From the NCBI GenBank assembly GCA_945872815.1, contig CAMCAY010000009.1:1-63528 (forward strand): a stretch of DNA of 63,528 bases, read 5' to 3'. Of this stretch, positions 35,687 to 45,566 are shown one piece after another. Within the stretch, counting starts at the first letter, position 1; each line of letters begins with the position of its first letter. A program made the position numbers and the translations under genes. The DNA is from Chitinophaga pinensis (lineage in GTDB: Bacteria; Bacteroidota; Bacteroidia; Chitinophagales; Chitinophagaceae). Below the pieces are notes generated by a model. That model was not told the DNA's origin, did no database searches, and saw only the letters and a list, made by a program, of their open reading frames with translations.

Positions 35687-38038
35687 TTATGAATCTGTGG
35701 ATATATTCTTTGATTTTCTTTTCCACCACTTGCTTTTTTTTACTACTTCCTGAATATTAGTTTTGTTTTTGGATTGTGCATCCACAACCGCTATCACAGC
35801 CATATTGAAGATAGACCTGATGGAGCTTCCGAGTTGCAATACATGCACAGGTTTTTTCAATCCAAGCAATATAGGTCCAATGCTGTCTGCTCCGCCAATT
35901 TCCTGCAAAAGATTCAGTGCAATATTTCCTGCTGAAAGATTCGGAAAAATAAGCGTGTTGACTTCTCCGTCTAATAATTCAGTAAAGGGATAATTTTCTT
36001 TTAAAATTTCTTTATTGAATGCCAGTATGCCCTGGATTTCACCATCACAAATCAGGTTGGGGCTTTTGGCTTTCACGATTTCTCTGGCTTTCCTCATGAT
36101 GTTGGCTTCAGGAGAATTACTGCTGCCAAAGTTTGAATAAGAAAGCATGGCGATTTTAGGAACAATATTGAATTGCTTCACTTCTTTTGCTACTAGCAAT
36201 GTAATTTCTGCAAGTTCTTCTGCTGTTGGGTTGAAATTAACAGTGGTATCTGCAAGGAAAAGCGGCCCCCTTTTTGTAAACAACAGATACATGCCTGTTA
36301 TTTTTTTTACACCATCTTCCATGCCTATTATGTGTAAAGCAGGACGAATGGTGTCAGGATAATTTCTGCTCAACCCGCTGATCATACAATCAGCTTCACC
36401 GGATTCCACCATCATGCAACCAAAGTGATTTCTTTCCTTCATCATTTTAAGGGCTTCATAACGATTGATTCCTTTTCTTTGCCTTTTTGCAAAAAACAAA
36501 TCACCAAACTCTTTTCTTACATCCTCGTTTTCATCAGATTTAGGATCAATAATTGGCATATCCTCAATATCCACAGAGTTGGCTAAAGCAATCTCCTTTA
36601 TTTTTTTCTCATTACCCAGCAAAATAGGGTAGCCAATTTTTTCATCGAACACCAGCTGCGCAGCTTTCAAAATCTTAGCATTTTCTGCATCTGCAAAAAC
36701 AATGCGCTTTGGATTGCTTCTTGCTTTATTGCCTAGTACACGACTGAGTTGATTATCCAATCCAAGTCTTTTGTTTAATTCTATCGCATAGGCGTCCCAG
36801 TTAGTAATGTTGATTCTTGCCACCCCGCTTTCCATTGCAGCTTTAGCTACAGCGGGAGCTACAGTAGATAGTAATCTTGGGTCAACAGGCTTGGGAATGA
36901 TATAAGTTGGACCGAAAGAAATCGTTTTTTCGTTGTAAGCAAGATTTACAATATCCGGCACAGGGGTTTTGGCCAGTTCTGCCAAAGCCTTTACTGCAGC
37001 CAGTTTCATTGGTTCGTTAATTTGCTTGGCTCTTACATCCAATGCTCCGCGAAATATATATGGGAACCCTAAAACATTGTTTACCTGATTGGGATAGTCA
37101 CTCCTTCCTGTTGCCATGATAACATCTTTTCTTGCACTCATAGCAAGGTCATAAGTTATTTCAGGGTCAGGATTGGCCATGGCAAATACTATTGGATTTT
37201 TAGCCATTGATTTAACCATTTCTGGTGTTACTACATTTCCAACACTCAATCCAACGAAAACATCCGCATCTTTCAGCGCCTTTGCCAAATCATAGTCCTT
37301 GTATTTTGCATCCACACTGAAAGGAATTTTGAATTCTTCAATGTCGGGTCTGCCTTTGTATAAAATTCCTTTTCTATCAAACAGCATAAAATTGGAGGGC
37401 TTCGCTCCCAATGACTCATACAATTTAATACAGGCCATAGCTGCTGCACCTGCACCATTTACAACAATCCGTACTTTATCGATTTTCTTTTTCTGAATTT
37501 CCAGTGCATTCAAAAGAGCAGCGGCCGAAATAATAGCTGTCCCGTGCTGATCATCGTGCATTACGGGAATGTTGCATTGTTTTTTCAGCTCCTGTTCTAT
37601 GTAAAAACATTCAGGTGCTTTGATGTCTTCTAAATTAATACCACCGAAAGTTGGCTCCAATGATTTTACAATTTCTACAAATTTCTTAGGATCACTTTCA
37701 TCAATCTCAATATCAAACACATCAATGTCGGCAAATATTTTAAACAAAACTCCTTTCCCTTCCATCACAGGTTTCCCTGCTGCAGGTCCAATATTCCCCA
37801 GGCCTAACACTGCTGAACCGTTACTGATTACTCCCACCAGATTTCCCTTGGCTGTATATTTATAAACATCATCAGGATTGGCTGCAATTTCTTTGCAAGG
37901 TTCTGCTACACCCGGAGAATATGCTAAGGATAAATCGCGTTGTGTCTTTGCTTCTTTAGAGGGTATGACCTCTATTTTTCCGGGTCTTCCTTTGGCATGA
38001 TATTCTAATGCTTCCTGTTTACGTAGTTCTTTTGCCAT
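35687..38038 (-). CDS. maeB: NADP-dependent malic enzyme with phosphotransacetylase-like domain
   Basis: Oxidative decarboxylation of malate to pyruvate and CO2 with NADP reduction. The 783-aa protein is of the MaeB type: a malic enzyme domain at about 1-430 ([68 protein letters not shown]) fused to a C-terminal phosphate acetyltransferase-like domain at about 435-775 ([49 protein letters not shown]). In characterised homologues the second domain is regulatory and senses acetyl-CoA. First gene of the apparent operon with the MlaE/MlaF-like genes. Confidence 0.95.
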   Translation of the reverse strand: MAKELRKQEALEYHAKGRPGKIEVIPSKEAKTQRDLSLAYSPGVAEPCKEIAANPDDVYKYTAKGNLVGVISNGSAVLGLGNIGPAAGKPVMEGKGVLFKIFADIDVFDIEIDESDPKKFVEIVKSLEPTFGGINLEDIKAPECFYIEQELKKQCNIPVMHDDQHGTAIISAAALLNALEIQKKKIDKVRIVVNGAGAAAMACIKLYESLGAKPSNFMLFDRKGILYKGRPDIEEFKIPFSVDAKYKDYDLAKALKDADVFVGLSVGNVVTPEMVKSMAKNPIVFAMANPDPEITYDLAMSARKDVIMATGRSDYPNQVNNVLGFPYIFRGALDVRAKQINEPMKLAAVKALAELAKTPVPDIVNLAYNEKTISFGPTYIIPKPVDPRLLSTVAPAVAKAAMESGVARINITNWDAYAIELNKRLGLDNQLSRVLGNKARSNPKRIVFADAENAKILKAAQLVFDEKIGYPILLGNEKKIKEIALANSVDIEDMPIIDPKSDENEDVRKEFGDLFFAKRQRKGINRYEALKMMKERNHFGCMMVESGEADCMISGLSRNYPDTIRPALHIIGMEDGVKKITGMYLLFTKRGPLFLADTTVNFNPTAEELAEITLLVAKEVKQFNIVPKIAMLSYSNFGSSNSPEANIMRKAREIVKAKSPNLICDGEIQGILAFNKEILKENYPFTELLDGEVNTLIFPNLSAGNIALNLLQEIGGADSIGPILLGLKKPVHVLQLGSSIRSIFNMAVIAVVDAQSKNKTNIQEVVKKSKWWKRKSKNISTDS

Positions 38039-38410
38039 AATTATTTTTTATAGATGTTATGCCAAATTTAATTGCTTCAAAGTCGAATTGACTTTGTCAT
38101 CTAATCTAAAAAACTGAATGAGAAATCAATTATTGTTACAATTGATTCAACAACAGTTTTTTAATGTAATTTAATTGTTTAGATATCCTTAACAGCCAAG
38201 TTAAAAGGACATGCAATTTACTAAAATGAAACGAAGTAAAGACTAATATTATTGATTCTTTTATAAAACAGTAGATATGAAAATTGTAATGAAGAAATAT
38301 AATTTAATCAAATTTATGAAATTAAAAATCGGGAGATTCTAGGTCTTAGTTGATTTAATAATGAAAATTTAACTATTCAATTTACATGGGGTTTATAAAA
38401 ATATTAATAG
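38039..38410. other. AT-rich intergenic gap without supported features
   Basis: About 370 bp upstream of the malic enzyme gene and downstream of scpB. A minus-strand TAAATTTG (38070-38063) fits the -7 consensus for the malic enzyme, but without a clear -33 element. A 21-codon ATG frame at 38278 is the only plus-strand candidate and has no support. No RNA gene or repeat was recognised. Confidence 0.35.
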
Positions 38411-39121
38411 TTAAACGTCATTTTCTGGTGAGTTTTCTTCAGTGTTGATTGTTTGTTCAGGTAAAGCTGAATCGGAAACGTTTTCAATATTTTCAACTGC
38501 CGTTAATTTATTTTCATTTTCAAAAGACTGATTTTCCTCAGTAGAATTTATCACTGTTGCTTTCACCAACTCTTCCATCAATACCTCATTAATCTTTGGT
38601 AATTCACTTGCGTTATTAATTCCAAAATAATCCATGAAAGATTTGGATGTAGCGTATATCAATGGTTTTCCAACTGCATCTTCATTGCGTCCTGAGATGA
38701 TGATGAGATCTTTTTCCAATAGCTTTTGAACGGCATAATCGCAGTTCACTCCTCTGATGGATTCTATTTCACTTTTAGTAATGGGTTGCTTGTATGCAAT
38801 GATGGCCAATGTTTCCATTGCAGCGGAGGACAAACGTTTTAAAAATTTATCACCATTTAACAAGGCTACTGTCTTATGGTATGTTGGTTTTGTGAGAAAT
38901 TGCCATCCACCACCACTTTGCTTTAATTCAAATGCATAAAATTCTGTTTGATATTTTTCTCTGATACCTTCAATGGCTGATTCGATTTGTTCCATACTAG
39001 CCCTATCTTCGATGAAACCCAATGCATTGTTGATTAATTCATTTATCTCCTCTGAAGAAAGTGCTTTATCACTCGCAAAAATCAATGCTTCAATATGTGG
39101 TATGATTTCAGAAATTTCCAT
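38411..39121 (-). CDS. scpB: Segregation and condensation protein B
   Basis: Kleisin-associated winged-helix subunit of the SMC-ScpAB condensin. The 236-aa chain has the ScpB core at about 1-180: IIPHIEALIFASDKALSSEEI near the start and the second winged helix LSSAAMETLAIIAYKQPITKSEIESIRGVNCDYAVQKLLEKDLI near 95-140. The last 50 residues are acidic and low in complexity, common in Bacteroidota ScpB. scpA is not adjacent. The gene stands alone between the malic enzyme operon and atpG, all on the minus strand. Confidence 0.93.
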   Translation of the reverse strand: MEISEIIPHIEALIFASDKALSSEEINELINNALGFIEDRASMEQIESAIEGIREKYQTEFYAFELKQSGGGWQFLTKPTYHKTVALLNGDKFLKRLSSAAMETLAIIAYKQPITKSEIESIRGVNCDYAVQKLLEKDLIIISGRNEDAVGKPLIYATSKSFMDYFGINNASELPKINEVLMEELVKATVINSTEENQSFENENKLTAVENIENVSDSALPEQTINTEENSPENDV

Positions 39122-39220
39122 GTGTTGTTTTTTTTGTGAATGGTTTTTTTAAATGGACAATACAATTTTAGATGTTTCATCCATTCTCCTTTTTCCCATT
39201 TACGTCGTATTCATTTCATA

Positions 39221-40102
39221 CTACCCCTGCAAAGCTGCAGCACCACTCACAATTTCTGTCAATTCTGTTGTGATGGCGGCCTGACGTGCACGGTTGTAGG
39301 TGATTTTCAATGATTTTAGTAATTCATTTGCATTGTCACTTGCTTTGTCCATGGCTGTCATACGTGCTCCATGTTCGCTGGCATTTGCATCCAATACAGC
39401 TTTATATAATTGAGTATTTAAAATCTTGGGCATTAACTCTGCAATCAATACATCTTGCTCTGGTTCGAAAATAAAATCGGCCTTTTTTTCCCCCGTTGTA
39501 TTTGCTGCTTTTTGTACCGGTAAGAAATGTTCTGCAATAAAAACCTGTGAAGCAGCATTTTTAAATTCACTATAAATGACTTCCACCGCATCAAATTCTT
39601 TAGCTGTAAAAGCATCCATCGCAAATTTGGCCGCAGCCTGCACTCGCTCAAAACGAAGATCGGCAAAGATATCCCAATATGCATTCACCACTTTGTATCC
39701 TAGTTTATTGAAATGCTCGTACCCTTTTTTCCCGATAGGTAAAATCTGGACATTTCCTTTATTAAACTGACTGCTGTATTTATCTTTTATTGTTTGTTTT
39801 GTCAATTTTATCAAATTACTGTTATATCCGCCACACAAGCCTCTGTCACTGGTAACTACAATAATCAGTACTTTTTCAATAGCCCTTTCTGCAGCTAAAT
39901 TCAAGGAAACATTTCCTTCGCCCGCACTTACAATATTTGACAACATCTCTTGTAGCTTTTGGGCATAGGGGCGCATTTGGGTAATGGCATCCTGCGCACG
40001 ACGCAATTTAGCGGCGCTAACCATTTTCATTGCTTTTGTTATTTGTTGTGTGCTTTGTACACTTTTTATCCTGTTTCTTACTTCTTTTAATGCACCACTC
40101 AT
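39221..40102 (-). CDS. atpG: ATP synthase F1 subunit gamma
   Basis: Central rotor shaft of F1-ATPase. At 293 aa it is complete: N-terminal coiled coil GALKEVRNRIKSVQSTQQITKAMKMVSAAKLRRAQDAI and C-terminal SEHGARMTAMDKASDNANELLKSLKITYNRARQAAITTELTEIVSGAAAL, the two helices that form the shaft. The middle domain has VVTSDRGLCGGYNSNL near residue 82. atpA normally precedes atpG, but here the upstream neighbour is secA on the other strand. The gene has its own promoter, so gamma is expressed apart from the rest of the complex. Confidence 0.96.
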   Translation of the reverse strand: MSGALKEVRNRIKSVQSTQQITKAMKMVSAAKLRRAQDAITQMRPYAQKLQEMLSNIVSAGEGNVSLNLAAERAIEKVLIIVVTSDRGLCGGYNSNLIKLTKQTIKDKYSSQFNKGNVQILPIGKKGYEHFNKLGYKVVNAYWDIFADLRFERVQAAAKFAMDAFTAKEFDAVEVIYSEFKNAASQVFIAEHFLPVQKAANTTGEKKADFIFEPEQDVLIAELMPKILNTQLYKAVLDANASEHGARMTAMDKASDNANELLKSLKITYNRARQAAITTELTEIVSGAAALQG

Positions 40103-40166
40103 AGGTAATTCGTTTTATGAAAGGCAGTTTTTTAAAAAGCCTACAATATTGACTTATTTTTTGCTG

Positions 40167-40196
40167 CAAATGTAGGTCAATTACTATATAATTCAA
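40167..40196 (-). promoter_or_regulatory. Promoter of atpG
   Basis: On the minus strand TACATTTG (40174-40167) preceded by TTG (40196-40194) with 19 nt between, a well-formed Bacteroidota promoter. The leader before the ATG would be about 58 nt. Confidence 0.55.
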
Positions 40197-40377
40197 GGAG
40201 ATATTTTTTCAATTAACCAACGAATTAGCAATATTATGTGCCCTTTAAACCATTATATAGCATAAATTAAATACATAATATTTTCTCTTAAAAAGAATAC
40301 ATAAATATATTTCATTATAAACTCGGGCAATTGTTTTAATAAATTCATCAAATCACTTCAATCGCCTTAAACTTCTT

Positions 40378-40385
40378 TACCTTTG
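40378..40385 (+). promoter_or_regulatory. Candidate secA promoter -7 element
   Basis: TACCTTTG matches TAnnTTTG, 83 nt before the secA start. A second match, TATATTTG, lies at 40421-40428. Neither has a TTG at the right -33 distance, so the choice is open. Confidence 0.4.
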
Positions 40386-40468
40386 CGACCTGTCATTATG
40401 ACTATTTTTAATTGATAGTTTATATTTGGCAGTATTTATTTATCAGTCAAGATTATTAAGCAGCAGAT

Positions 40469-43400
40469 ATGTTAGGAATTATTTCTAAATTATTCGGTGG
40501 AAGCAAAAGTGAGAAAGATGTAAAAAAAATCACTCCCCAGGTAGCTAAAATTAATGAGTATTTCAATCAATTCCAATCTTTATCCAACGATCAGTTAAGG
40601 GAAAAGACAAGTGAATTCAAGTCGCGCATTCAACAACATCTCTCTGAAATAAATGCACAGATATCAGAAAAAAATAATCAAGCTGAGGCATTGCCTTCTG
40701 AAGACATTAATGGCAGAGATTTGATATACAATGAGATTGATTCATTGAAAAAAGTCAGAGATCAAAAAATAGAAGAGGCATTATTGGAGATTTTACCAGA
40801 AGCATTTGCTGTTGTGAAAGAAACAGGCAGGCGTTTCAAGGAAAATGAAAATGTAGAATCCACAGCAACTGAACTTGACAAAGAGCTGGCTACAAAGAAG
40901 GAATACATCACTATTTCCGGAAGCAACGCCATTTTTAAAAACACTTGGAATGCAGCGGGAAGTATTGTGAAATGGAACATGGTTCATTACGATGTTCAGC
41001 TGATTGGTGGTGCTGTTCTTCATTCCGGTAAAATTGCAGAAATGGCAACCGGAGAAGGTAAAACATTGGTTAGTACATTACCTGCATATTTGAACGCACT
41101 TGCCGCTGAAGGCGTACATATTGTAACTGTAAACGATTATTTGGCCAGAAGGGATAGCGAGTGGAATGGTCCAATTTTTGAATGGTTAGGTTTAAGGGTT
41201 GATTGTATTGACAAGCATGAGCCTAACAGCGACGCGCGCCGAAAAGCATATAATGCAGACATCACTTATGGAACCAATAATGAATTTGGGTTCGACTATT
41301 TGAGAGACAATATGGTGCATCATCCCGATGAAATGGTGCAACGCAAACATCATTTTGCTATGGTGGATGAGGTGGACAGTGTTTTGATTGATGATGCCAG
41401 AACACCTTTGATTATCAGTGGCCCGGTAGGTCATAGCGATAATACCCAACAATTCTTTGATTTGAGGCCAAGAATTGAAAAGTTGGTTGATGCCCAAAGA
41501 AAAGCGGTCAATCAGTTTTTAATAGAAGCCAAAAAGAAAATTGCAGAAGGAAACGATGATCCAAAAGATGGCGGCTTATCATTGATGCGCGCTCACAGAG
41601 GACTTCCCAAAAACAGCGCTCTGATAAAATTTTTGAGCGAACCAGGAATGAGGGTTAAACTCCAAAAAAGTGAGAACTATTATTTGGCTGATCAGAAAAA
41701 AGAAATGCCGAAGGTTGACGCTGAATTGTTTTTTGTAATTGACGAAAAAAATAATTCTGTTGAATTGACCGATCAAGGCCTTAATCTGATTACTAGAACA
41801 GGAGAGGATCCTGAATTTTTCGTATTGCCTGATATAGCTACTAAATTGACTGCTATTGAAAAGTCAAGCGAATCCTCAGATGAAAAACTTAAACAAAAAG
41901 AAAGTTTGCTGAATGAGTATTCTCAAAAAGCAGAAAGAATTCACATCGTTCAACAATTGTTGAAAGCCTACACTTTGTTTGACAAGGATATTGAGTACGT
42001 TGTAATGGATGGTGCCGTGAAAATTGTGGATGAACAAACCGGTCGTATTTTAGATGGCAGAAGATATTCTGACGGATTGCATCAGGCACTTGAAGCTAAG
42101 GAAAATGTAAAAATTGAAGCTTCTTCTCAAACCTATGCTACTGTTACATTACAGAATTATTTTAGAATGTACCATAAGCTGGCCGGGATGACCGGTACTG
42201 CCGAAACAGAAGCCGCTGAATTGTGGAGCATTTACAAATTGGATGTTGTTACCATACCTACTAACGTTCCGGCTATACGCAAAGATGAACAAGATAAAGT
42301 TTACAAAACCAAGCGTGAGAAATATAAAGCAGTTATAGATGAGATAGAAATTTTGCGCAACGCAGGCAGGCCAACGCTGGTTGGAACAACTTCTGTGGAA
42401 GTGAGTGAATTGTTAAGCAGAATGCTTAAGCAGAAAGGAATTCCACACAATGTATTGAATGCAAAACAACACTCTAAGGAAGCACAGGTAGTTGCAGAAG
42501 CGGGATTGGCAGGCGCTGTAACGATCGCTACCAATATGGCAGGTCGTGGTACGGATATCAAACTTGGCCCCGGCGTAAAGGAGGCAGGTGGATTGTCAAT
42601 TTTAGGAACAGAGCGTCATGAAAGTCGTCGTGTAGACAGGCAGTTGCGTGGTCGTGCCGGAAGACAGGGAGATCCAGGAACATCCAACTTCTTCGTTTCG
42701 TTGGAAGATGATTTGATGCGCATGTTTGGAAGTGAAAGAATTGCGGGCTTGATGGATAGAATGGGTTATAAAGAAGGAGAAGTGATTCAGCACAGCATGA
42801 TTACCAAAAGTATTGAGCGTGCTCAGAAAAAAGTAGAGGAAAATAATTTCGGTATACGCAAACGCTTGCTGGAATACGATGATGTGATGAATAAACAGCG
42901 TAATGTGGTATATGGCAGAAGAAACCATGCATTGTTTGGCGAAAGACTTGCACTTGATTTGGATAACGCCTTTTATGCAGTAGCAGAATCGCTGCTCTTT
43001 ACTTTCAAAGAAACCTTAAACTACGAAGACTTCAAATTATCCGCGATTGTTCATTTTGGTATTGATACAACTTTGACAGCGGAAGAATTGGATAAAGAAA
43101 GTGAGACTGATCTTACAGGGAAGTTGTATAGTGAAGTAATGGCTCATTATACTCATAAAAAATCAACCATTGTATCACAAACAATGCCCATCATCCATAA
43201 TATCAGAAAGGAACAGGGTAGCCATATTGAAAATGTATCGGTTCCATTTACCGACGGTAAAAAAGCCATCAACGCACTTGTAAAGCTAGATAAATATTTT
43301 GCATCCGAAGGCAAAGAATTGATGTCGTCCTTAGAAAGAAATATCACACTTGCCATCATTGATGATGCATGGAAAGAACATCTTCGTGCAATGGACGATT

Positions 43401-43795
43401 TGCGTCACAGTGTTCAAACAGCAGGGTATGAACAAAAAGATCCACTGGTAATTTATAAAATTGAAGCGTTTGCAGCTTTTAAGCAAATGAATGACCAAGT
43501 AAATAAAGATATAGTGAGTTTCTTAAGCCATGCTACTATTCCTATTGAACAGTCAAAGTCCGCTCAAATAAAAGAAGGAAGAGAAAGAAAAACGGATATG
43601 AGCAAGATGAATATCAACAAAGCTCAGATTGATGCAGCAGGACAAGACTATGCATCAAACGAAAATGATTACTATGATCCATCAGCACCACTAAAGCAAG
43701 AGCCAATAAGAGTGGAGCCTAAAACAGGACGTAATGACCCTTGCCCATGCGGAAGCGGGAAAAAATTCAAGCAATGTCATGGCAGAGAATCATAA
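40469..43795 (+). CDS. secA: Preprotein translocase ATPase SecA
   Basis: Motor ATPase that pushes unfolded preproteins through SecYEG. At 1108 aa it is longer than E. coli SecA (901), as is usual in Bacteroidota, owing to insertions near residues 60-125 and 340-420. Seen: EMATGEGKTLVSTLPAYLNAL (Walker A) near residue 190, VDEVDSVLIDDARTPLIISGP near 300, TNMAGRGTDIKLG and GTERHESRRVDRQLRGRAGRQGDPG near 690-735, and C-terminal zinc SEC-C motif GRNDPCPCGSGKKFKQCHG. All functional parts are present. The SPOR-domain protein gene follows closely on the same strand. Confidence 0.97.
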   Translation: MLGIISKLFGGSKSEKDVKKITPQVAKINEYFNQFQSLSNDQLREKTSEFKSRIQQHLSEINAQISEKNNQAEALPSEDINGRDLIYNEIDSLKKVRDQKIEEALLEILPEAFAVVKETGRRFKENENVESTATELDKELATKKEYITISGSNAIFKNTWNAAGSIVKWNMVHYDVQLIGGAVLHSGKIAEMATGEGKTLVSTLPAYLNALAAEGVHIVTVNDYLARRDSEWNGPIFEWLGLRVDCIDKHEPNSDARRKAYNADITYGTNNEFGFDYLRDNMVHHPDEMVQRKHHFAMVDEVDSVLIDDARTPLIISGPVGHSDNTQQFFDLRPRIEKLVDAQRKAVNQFLIEAKKKIAEGNDDPKDGGLSLMRAHRGLPKNSALIKFLSEPGMRVKLQKSENYYLADQKKEMPKVDAELFFVIDEKNNSVELTDQGLNLITRTGEDPEFFVLPDIATKLTAIEKSSESSDEKLKQKESLLNEYSQKAERIHIVQQLLKAYTLFDKDIEYVVMDGAVKIVDEQTGRILDGRRYSDGLHQALEAKENVKIEASSQTYATVTLQNYFRMYHKLAGMTGTAETEAAELWSIYKLDVVTIPTNVPAIRKDEQDKVYKTKREKYKAVIDEIEILRNAGRPTLVGTTSVEVSELLSRMLKQKGIPHNVLNAKQHSKEAQVVAEAGLAGAVTIATNMAGRGTDIKLGPGVKEAGGLSILGTERHESRRVDRQLRGRAGRQGDPGTSNFFVSLEDDLMRMFGSERIAGLMDRMGYKEGEVIQHSMITKSIERAQKKVEENNFGIRKRLLEYDDVMNKQRNVVYGRRNHALFGERLALDLDNAFYAVAESLLFTFKETLNYEDFKLSAIVHFGIDTTLTAEELDKESETDLTGKLYSEVMAHYTHKKSTIVSQTMPIIHNIRKEQGSHIENVSVPFTDGKKAINALVKLDKYFASEGKELMSSLERNITLAIIDDAWKEHLRAMDDLRHSVQTAGYEQKDPLVIYKIEAFAAFKQMNDQVNKDIVSFLSHATIPIEQSKSAQIKEGRERKTDMSKMNINKAQIDAAGQDYASNENDYYDPSAPLKQEPIRVEPKTGRNDPCPCGSGKKFKQCHGRES

Positions 43796-43825
43796 TTGTA
43801 ATTGATTTTTTATTTCAGTAATAAA

Positions 43826-44284
43826 ATGAAAAAACTTTTATTGTTCATTTCAATTAGTGTAACTCTGTTGCCTGCTAAGGCTCAGCGTTTTATTAATGAT
43901 ACTGCTGCAAATGGATTTTCTATCACCCATAAAGATGAAAGAATAGATTTGCTTGGCAAAAAGATGGCGGAATACAACGAGAGTCTTGCTGAAAAAATTC
44001 AAATGGTGGATGGTTATCGTTTAATGTTGCTGAATACCACAGACAGAAATCAGGCCATGCAGGTGAGAGCAACCTTGTTGCAGCAATTCCCGGAGCAGAA
44101 ATTATACATGACTTTTTTATCTCCTTACATAAAAATAAAACTGGGAAATTTTCTTGACAAGAAAGAAGCAGAAAAGTTGCGAAAGCAAATATTGGATTTA
44201 AAAATAGTTACTGGGAATATTTATATTCTTCCGGAGAAAGTGGAACAGAAGCCCTTGGAAAAAACAACTGCCGGAGAAGATTAG
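43826..44284 (+). CDS. Exported SPOR-domain-like protein
   Basis: Small exported protein, 152 aa from ATG at 43826 with signal peptide MKKLLLFISISVTLLPAKAQ; an in-frame upstream ATG at 43802 would bury the signal peptide. The mature part has a region at about 60-135 (QMVDGYRLMLLNTTDRNQAMQVRATLLQQFP...YIKIKLGNFLDKKEAEKLRKQIL) with the SPOR pattern, a fold binding denuded peptidoglycan glycans. It is 30 bp behind secA, so read-through is likely. Probably periplasmic and linked to the cell wall; exact role unknown. Confidence 0.72.
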   Translation: MKKLLLFISISVTLLPAKAQRFINDTAANGFSITHKDERIDLLGKKMAEYNESLAEKIQMVDGYRLMLLNTTDRNQAMQVRATLLQQFPEQKLYMTFLSPYIKIKLGNFLDKKEAEKLRKQILDLKIVTGNIYILPEKVEQKPLEKTTAGED

Positions 44285-44354
44285 CAGTAGAAATTGTTTA
44301 TGACATTTTGTTGTTTTTCGTAAAATCAATATCAATCATTCTCAAATTAGCAAC

Positions 44355-45527
44355 ATGCTTGAAAAAATAAAACAACTTGCCAAAAATTACGCACCAGAAT
44401 TCATTGATGTTCGTCATCATTTGCATGCAAATCCTGAATTGAGTTACGAAGAGTATAAAACATCTGCATTCATTCAGCAAAAATTAACTGATTGGGGTAT
44501 TCCATTTGAAATAAAGGCGGTTACGGGTGTTGTTGGATTGATAAAAGGGAAAAACCCTGATAAAAAAGTTGTGGCACTTCGTGCAGATATGGATGCATTG
44601 CCTATACTGGAAGAGAATCAAGTGTCATATAAATCTACAATTCCTGGAATAATGCATGCTTGCGGTCATGATGTCCATACAACCTGTTTATTAGGCGCTG
44701 CAAAAATTCTACATGAAACAAAAGAAAATTGGGAGGGTACAATAAAATTAATTTTTCAACCCGGAGAAGAAAAAAATCCCGGAGGAGCCAGTTTGCTCAT
44801 AAAAGAAGGCGTTCTTGAAAATCCAGCCCCAGAAAAAATATTTGCATTGCATGTTCATCCGGGGATGCAAGTTGGCACATTTAGTTTCAGAGGAGGAATG
44901 GTAATGGCCAGTGCTGATGAGATATACATTACCATTAAATGCAAAGGCGGGCATGCAGCGGCACCTCAGTTCACAGCGGATTCTATTTTAATTGCATCTC
45001 ATCTTGTAATCAGTCTTCAGCAAATAGTCAGCAGAAACAATAATCCGTTTAATCCCACTGTATTGTCTATAACAGCTGTAAACGGAGGTAATACAACAAA
45101 TGTAATTCCATCAGAAGTAAAGATGATGGGTACATTAAGAGCGATGAATGAGGAATGGAGATTTAAAGCACATGAATTAATAATTCGCCAAACCAAAGAA
45201 TTGGTAACGGCAATGGGAGCAGAAGCGGATGTGAGGATAGATGTAGGCTACCCGTTTGTTTTCAATGATGAAAAATTAACTCTGCAAGCAAAAGCTTTAG
45301 CAGTTGATTTTGCTGGTGTTGAAAACGTGTTTGAAACCGAGCTAAGGATGGGGGCGGAAGATTTCGCTTACTACAGTCATAAAATACCTGGTTGTTTCTT
45401 CAGATTGGGTGCAGGGAATAAAGAAAAAAACATTGTCAGCAATGTACATACTTCTACATTTAACATTGATGAATCTGCCATTGAAAATGGAATAGGCATG
45501 ATGGCATGGTTGGCAATCAGTGGATAG
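44355..45527 (+). CDS. M20 family amidohydrolase/metallopeptidase
   Basis: Zinc hydrolase of the M20D (HipO/AmhX, IAA-amino acid hydrolase-like) group, cleaving N-acyl amino acids or related amides. The 390-aa chain shows FIDVRHHLHANPELSYEEY near residue 16, metal ligands in RADMDALPI near 76 and MHACGHDVHTT near 99 (the C and H of the family signature), and FQPGEEKNPGG near 133. A dimerisation domain covers about 180-290. No signal peptide; cytosolic. The natural substrate is not predictable. Confidence 0.9.
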   Translation: MLEKIKQLAKNYAPEFIDVRHHLHANPELSYEEYKTSAFIQQKLTDWGIPFEIKAVTGVVGLIKGKNPDKKVVALRADMDALPILEENQVSYKSTIPGIMHACGHDVHTTCLLGAAKILHETKENWEGTIKLIFQPGEEKNPGGASLLIKEGVLENPAPEKIFALHVHPGMQVGTFSFRGGMVMASADEIYITIKCKGGHAAAPQFTADSILIASHLVISLQQIVSRNNNPFNPTVLSITAVNGGNTTNVIPSEVKMMGTLRAMNEEWRFKAHELIIRQTKELVTAMGAEADVRIDVGYPFVFNDEKLTLQAKALAVDFAGVENVFETELRMGAEDFAYYSHKIPGCFFRLGAGNKEKNIVSNVHTSTFNIDESAIENGIGMMAWLAISG

Positions 45528-45566
45528 GAGAATTTAAATACGTACCTTACTTAAAAATCTTTAGTT

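Noticed and set aside
38278-38343. 21-codon ATG frame upstream of the malic enzyme gene
   Set aside because: Too short and in AT-rich sequence; no ribosome-binding or conservation evidence available.
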